Origin: Trichoplusia ni
Taxonomy: Eukaryota > Arthropoda > Insecta > Lepidoptera > Noctuidae
Length of the DNA: 64,000 nucleotides
Reading direction: 5' to 3'
Assembly: GCF_003590095.1 (NCBI RefSeq)
Contig: NC_039483.1
Location: 5,890,001 to 5,954,000, forward strand
Position numbers and translations under genes: made by a program. The notes under the pieces were generated by a model. It was not told where the DNA came from. It saw nothing but the letters and a program-made list of their open reading frames with translations, and ran no database searches. Positions 58,789 through 64,000 of this stretch are shown here, in pieces. How positions within the stretch are numbered: the stretch's first letter is position 1; every line of letters starts with the position of its first letter.

Positions 58789-58995
58789 GGATAACCGAGT
58801 GGTTGAGGTCATCACACCAAACCCACATTGCGCAACGTGTCGCGGGTTCGTTCCCCGCGTAGGACAAGCATTTGTGTGATCCACGAATGCTTGTTCTGAG
58901 TCTGGGCGTCTTTGTGCATGTGAATTGTATGTTTGTAAAACTCCCCGCGACACAAGGATCAAAGTCCTTAGTGCGGGAGTCGTTTAAAAAAAAAT
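58789..58995 (+). mobile_element. SINE family A, well preserved
   Basis: GGATAACCGAGTGGTTGAGG, CGGGTTCGTTCCCCGCGTAG, GTGTGATCCACGAATGCTTG, GGGCGTCTTTGTGCATGTGA, CCGCGACACAAGGATCAAAG and an A-rich tail. Only 350 bases from a sister copy at 59344 in the same orientation. Confidence 0.85.
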
Positions 58996-59343
58996 AAGTA
59001 AAAAAACGTACAAAAAATTCCAACTGAGACCGAGAATTACTGACAAAAAGAGAGCAAAAAACAATTTTCCTTTTCATCTGATATGAATAAAGTTATTATA
59101 ATACCATCCTATAAACTTCAAACAGCTGAGCGCGGGCCTATTTACATATAGAGAAAGCAAATAAAGAAAGAAATACGCTAATGAAAGTCCATGCATTAAG
59201 CTGGCTCTGCTCTATGCATATGAAGCTATATGAACGGAGTTTGGATTGCTTGCTTTGAAAAATTTTTGAGAGCAATTTGCAAATTTTATTTCCTCCAGAA
59301 TATAAAACTTATTCATAAATACGTTCTATTAGTACGACTGCAT

Positions 59344-59553
59344 GGATAGCCGAGAGGTTGAGGTCACCACGCCAAAACCACAATGCGCGTCCTGTCGCGG
59401 ATTCGACCCCCGCGTAGGACAAGCATTTGTGTGATCCACGAATGCTTGTTCTGAGTCTGGTCATCACTGTGCATGTGATTTGTATGTTTGTGAAATCCAC
59501 GCGACACAAGGATTAAATTACCTTACTGCGGGAATAGTTAAAAAAAAGGAAAA
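59344..59553 (+). mobile_element. SINE family A, second of a close pair
   Basis: GGATAGCCGAGAGGTTGAGG, GCGGATTCGACCCCCGCGTA, TGTGATCCACGAATGCTTGT, CGCGACACAAGGATTAAATT and an A-rich tail. Changes in box B (GGATTCGACCC) suggest that it is transcriptionally dead (inference). Confidence 0.8.
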
Positions 59554-59908
59554 ATATATATTTATTTCTCACCAAAGATTTCTTATTACGTCAAAAGAAA
59601 AACTATTTAAAAGTTGTGATATCTCATCGCTTCGCAATAATTAATCCCTTGGTAAGTTTTAATTACTATTTTCTGTATAACAACTATTCCGTCAGAGTTT
59701 GTCCAAGTCGCTGTGACTAAGTTTATGCTCAATTAATTACGATTGCTTCGGGGATCTCTGATATTATTTGTGAGAAGGAATAAAATATAGAATTTGTAGA
59801 GTTTGAATTTATGGTTCTTTAACTGAGTCCTTTGAAATATTACTATATTTTGAGGAAGTGATTTTTATTTGGAACACAATTCCTCAGAATTTATACATCT
59901 TTAAAAAT

Positions 59909-60048
59909 TGAAAGTCGTTACGAAAAGTTAGAAGCTGAAAGTCTGACAACCAGTCTCACTAATGGGAATCGTGTTACCTAGGTGTTGAATAGGTCAGATA
60001 AGCATTTGTTCCTTGTAAAACACTGGTACTAAGCTGCATCCAGTCAAT
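59909..60048 (+). repeat. Repeat family B, 3' part
   Basis: GTCTGACAACCAGTCTCACT, CGTGTTACCTAGGTGTTGAA, TAGGTCAGATAAGCATTTGT, CCTTGTAAAACACTGGTACT. A 5'-truncated, diverged relative of 28724-28980. Confidence 0.65.
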
Positions 60049-62039
60049 ACATCTATTGCTTTTAACAATGGAAGCACTAAAAATCACCTCACAAATCACG
60101 AGATTACTACTCACGTGGTTCGTTACTTTTGTTTTAATGTAAAAAACTAACCTAAGAAATCTCAAATCGTCAAAATAAATATCATCTTTTATAACACCAC
60201 GTTGGAATACTTCATTAAAATGTTATTTTCCTTCAGTCCGCTTGACTAGACAAGTTCCGCATTTAATATATTTACTAGATCTCATTGTATTTGGTTTTGT
60301 ATTAAGTTTGTCGACCGCTGAACCAACTCATTATTTTGCGTTCCCTGAGGAGCGATGCTTGTTATCTATATTATACTCGGAGGACTTCTTATTGGTGGAC
60401 AGAAACATTTGATTATATTTTGTTTCTTGTTTTGCCTATAGTTGCATTTTAGCTTTTATGATTTTTCTTTTGAAGTTCATTATTTTTGTGGTACTCTTCA
60501 GATTTGACTAGCCAGCGAACACGAGATATTATACAATCGAAATTAGTATAAAGTATTCATTAAACATATGTAGAAGATTTAAATATCTACATACTTTGGG
60601 GTTGTTTAATAATAACTATTAACTTCTACAAATAGACTTACTTAGAAAAGTTAATATTTGCTCTGATAATTATAATTTTTCGTCAAAAGAATTCTCATCT
60701 TGAAAGTCAATTTATAGGGCGCTCTTTTCAGTTGTAATAATATTTTTTTATATCACTTTAAGGCCGATGTTATTTGCTGCAAATTAAATTAATTTTAAAT
60801 TGTTATTAATATCTGAGAAAGACTTTATTAAACTCGTCTCAAATATTATGTTCTATTTTAGAACTTCTTGTGAAAAATATTTTTTGAACTAAAATAAGTC
60901 TGTTGTATCTTAAATACTTAATTTAATAAAGAAACATTAGAACACGCAAAACATCAAAGTATATTTACGACTCTATTTTTTAAACTCTGTAACTAACTAA
61001 AATATAAACTAACCTAAGTGGCTCTTAAATAACAAATTTAGCCTCATTATCTTAACTGAGAATAATGAAGTTATTTAAAGTAAACTTGCTTATTAATTAA
61101 CACAGATTCACATTTAAAGGTCAACGTATATGTAGACCTATTGTAGCGATACCTTTCTAGAAGTTGTCTGTACTTTTTTTACATTGTTTAAACTCTACTG
61201 TGTTTAAATTGCGATGGTAGTAAGAAGGCTAGACCGCCTTCATTTTATTTTTTTAAGGTATTTATCTATTTTTTAAACCGTTCATCCTAAGTACCTTGTG
61301 TTGGTAATATAAGTGGGCGTCAAAGCCTAATTAACCGCCTTAAACTTACAATTAGACAGCAAAAAGTTTTGTAACTTTTAAGACGTTCGTCTACGAAAAA
61401 AAGAGAGTTAAAGACGATGAGGAAGGAATCCTTTAGTATAAGGGAGTCACAATTTTGTTGAGCTAAAGCATTATTTTTAAATAAATGTTGTTCTTCCAAA
61501 GAAGATAAAAGAAAGTGATACTTTTCTCTGTTCCTTATTAAAAGAAGGAGTAGCTACTAAGTAACCGTCCTACCTAAAAGCATTAGGAGGGAGTTTGTTA
61601 AGAGTTATAAACAAGTTGAAAGCATCAAAGGGAAATTAGTGTTGGAATCCTTTATCAAACTTGTTTGAAAATTGCGAACCTGTCAAATCAGGCTTCAACT
61701 TTGATGTAATGTAGTTTTTTTTTTTCAAGTAAAAGCAGAAGTATTTAAAGTTACTCTCAAAGAGCTCTTTGATTACAATTTATTGTGATATAAACTTTTT
61801 AATGGGAAATTGTAGAATGTTAGCGTTAAGTCTAGACGAAGAGGATGTTTAAAGACATTGATTGTCTGATAAAATTGTCAAGGCCTGTTATCAAGCTTAT
61901 TACATAGATGTAGATTACATACAAGATATTTTGATAGATATGTTGAAAAATCTCTCTCGGTCTCCCTCTCTTACCAGCGTTTTCAGCAATTTCTGTCACT
62001 CTCTTACCACATTTGTTTTTTTTTGTTTATTCTGAGGTA
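60049..62039. other. Gene-free stretch
   Basis: Uniform AT-rich sequence; no open frame above chance length and no repeat recognised. Confidence 0.55.
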
Positions 62040-62310
62040 TCTTCATGCTACCGGGGCAGTGGGACTGTTCAAAAGGGTTACCGTGTACACAAAGGGCAAA
62101 GGAATAAACACGGATTGCTTTTAGTCAGTAGAAGTCAGATACTTTCTTCCACTCAACCCAAAGAAGGATGAGTTATATGATGATTTCCTATCCGAAAAAA
62201 AAGGTTATCTTGATGAATCCCGGGGGTTCGAAGACACCATATCCATCAGGGGAACAAAGCGAGTAGTATCAGACTCTTAATGACTAAACCTGAACTGTTG
62301 TGCAACGTCT
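62040..62310 (+). repeat. Repeat family H, plus-strand copy
   Basis: CATGCTACCGGGGCAGTGGG, GTTACCGTGTACACAAAGGG, CAAAGGAATAAACACGGATT, TCAACCCAAAGAAGGATGAG. Single unit, in contrast to the duplicated copy at 32869-33315 on the other strand. Confidence 0.55.
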
Positions 62311-62394
62311 CCCGCACATATTCAGCAATGCATAGGTATTCAACACGGGGCATTCGCTTTCCCAGAGGAATAGGTCCTTTACGCTTTAAATTAA

Positions 62395-62675
62395 TCTAAT
62401 ATATAAAATTCCTGTGTCACGATGTTAGTTACCGTACTCCTCCGAAACGGTTCGACCGATTCTTATGAAATTTTGTATACATATTGGATAGGACTGAGAA
62501 TAGAACAACATCTATTTTTCATACCCCTAAGTGACAAGGGTTGCCCACACTAAAATTTATTTTTTTTATTTTTTGGACGAAATTTTTTGTTTTTACTTTT
62601 TTATAATGTAGGATTAAAAATACATCCAACTAGATACAATTTATTCGGCGAAACCACGTTTGCTGGGTCAGCTAG
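62395..62675 (+). mobile_element. Helitron (TCTAATATATAAAATT type), copy 2
   Basis: Starts TCTAATATATAAAATTCCTG after A (62394) and ends GGGTCAGCTAG before T (62676), the canonical A|TC...CTAG|T Helitron insertion. A GCGAAACCACGTTTGC semi-palindrome lies 10 bases before CTAG as the likely 3' hairpin. Confidence 0.85.
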
Positions 62676-64000
62676 TATTGTTATAGTTTTTAAGAGCAAC
62701 ACCGCTCTACCTCGCGTATAGCGCTGTTACGCGTCCACTACTGCAATAATATTATTGAAAGAGATAGTAGTAGGTCCCAATTCTTTCATTTTGGTACTAG
62801 AAAGGTTTTTCAAACCATCCTACTATATATTTCATGAACTAAGTCGACCCCAATTTGCTGGAATTTGAAGTAGCTTAACGAATAAATTAACATTCATTTG
62901 TATGTCATCAATTGTGCGGTTTGGGCTGATTCGGTGAGAAGTACGCTAGCACATTCTTGTTTTATAGAGAAGAGAATTAAACTCACTATTTCCATGTTAC
63001 TTTTTATTTACTGTCTTATTTGCCACACGTTATTTCAAGTATCTTATGCTCCGTTTAAAATAGACGATTGTCCTAGAATGTCTCAGTTCTACTAGCTATT
63101 CTCACAATATTGATATAAAGATAACTGTACGGAGCAGTAGGTACAGATTTTTCGGCAAAAATGTTCCAATTTCATTCTGTTTTTACCGAATAAATTATCA
63201 TTCATTTATTTTGTTTGGCAATCCATCAAATTGCCGTCTTTCGGTGAATGGACACTGTAATGAAAATAAACTTTAGCCTTCGGAAATGATTGCGATTCGC
63301 GTAGCCTTTTCACATCGTTATAGCGACAAGGACAAGCTTTTATAGCCCCTACTTATTGTGGTACTAAAAGTCTGTGGGTTATAAAAAGTATTGTGTTTAA
63401 AAACCTCATTAGACAACTTTTTACAGATCAATGTAAAAAAAAACAATTTCAACCGCATTTGTCTTATTTTAACCTTAGATAATAATCGCTATCTTCTTAC
63501 TACATTTCAGTGATACCCACTATAAAATAATCACACCAAAAAGGTGGCGATGTCATTTTTTCGACAGACCAACATCTTAGATATTTTCGTAAAATTATAC
63601 GATTCGAATAGAATTTACTTTTTAATAAATAAATTGCATAGGCTGGTATTATTTGATAGCAAATCTGATCAAATGACTGAAAATGAAGTCTAAGTTTTAT
63701 CGATTAACGCTTATAATACACCAAACACACTCAAGCACCAAGCAAAACGCTTCAGAAAAACCATTAAATAAATAACTCTCATTAAAATATCGAAGGACTC
63801 TCGATTAAAGCAAATAGTAGGTTCTAAGCTGAGATAATAGCCAGCAGATTAATTCCCTCCATTATTTACAGAGATTAAAATCTGGAGAATCGAGCCATCA
63901 GCTAAGATAACTTCTTAAGATATAAGAAACAACTTTCGTTTTATAATTAAATCAATCAAACCGAAGTATGGCGAGAAGCGATAAAACGCTAATTAATTGG
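62676..64000. other. Gene-free window end
   Basis: AT-rich. A 65-codon ORF at 62898-63095 has a hydrophobic stretch but no recognisable family or conservation evidence. I see nothing else. Confidence 0.5.

Overview
This is eukaryotic, intron-rich, AT-rich DNA from an insect, almost certainly a moth or butterfly (Lepidoptera). Two multi-exon plus-strand genes can be read exon by exon. The rest is packed with repeats of lepidopteran type: tRNA-headed SINEs with CGCGACACAAGGAT-type bodies, short Helitrons starting TC and ending CTAG, repeats of the GGGTTCCGT / CTGTCCGTCCGT kind, and CCCACTGCTGGGCAAAGG-like repeats. No bacterial features, CRISPR array, rRNA gene or convincing intact tRNA gene is seen.

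Region 1 (1-11.9 kb) holds the 3' half of a DOCK-family Rac guanine-nucleotide exchange factor of the DOCK1/2/5 subgroup, the insect myoblast city (mbc) orthologue. Fifteen exons join in frame to give 778 C-terminal residues: most of the catalytic DHR2 domain, then a Ser/Asn-rich disordered tail ending in proline-rich Crk-type SH3 ligands. The 5' half lies outside the window. A long AT-rich 3' UTR probably follows, to about 11.9 kb.

Region 2 (11.9-41.1 kb) has no recognisable protein-coding exon. It holds many SINE, Helitron and other interspersed repeats, a 1.75-kb terminal-inverted-repeat DNA transposon (34.7-36.5 kb) with a severely shortened transposase ORF, and at 23.6-23.75 kb a well-formed TATA + CAGT initiator followed by an ATG-free exon with a consensus splice donor. 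That exon is the best candidate for the 5' UTR exon of the next gene, which would make 23.75-41.1 kb a 17-kb first intron.

Region 3 (41.1-54.5 kb) holds a complete 9-exon, 650-residue member of the SLC5 sodium:solute symporter family, of the sodium-coupled monocarboxylate / multivitamin transporter type. It lacks several of the small polar residues expected at the canonical Na+ site. An AT-rich 3' UTR with a long inverted repeat follows.

Region 4 (54.5-64 kb) is gene-free repeat-bearing DNA: SINEs on both strands and three short Helitrons.

The two genes show no sign of working together: one acts in Rac signalling, cell migration and myoblast fusion, the other in membrane solute transport. 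I found no evidence of a new multi-gene system. The most interesting items are the internally deleted transposon, the divergent sodium-site residues of the SLC5 protein, the hidden TATA/initiator promoter, two back-to-back hairpins in an mbc intron, and a 5S-rRNA-like core in one repeat family. Exon boundaries were set by hand from GT/AG sites, reading-frame phase and family similarity recalled from knowledge; no searches were run.
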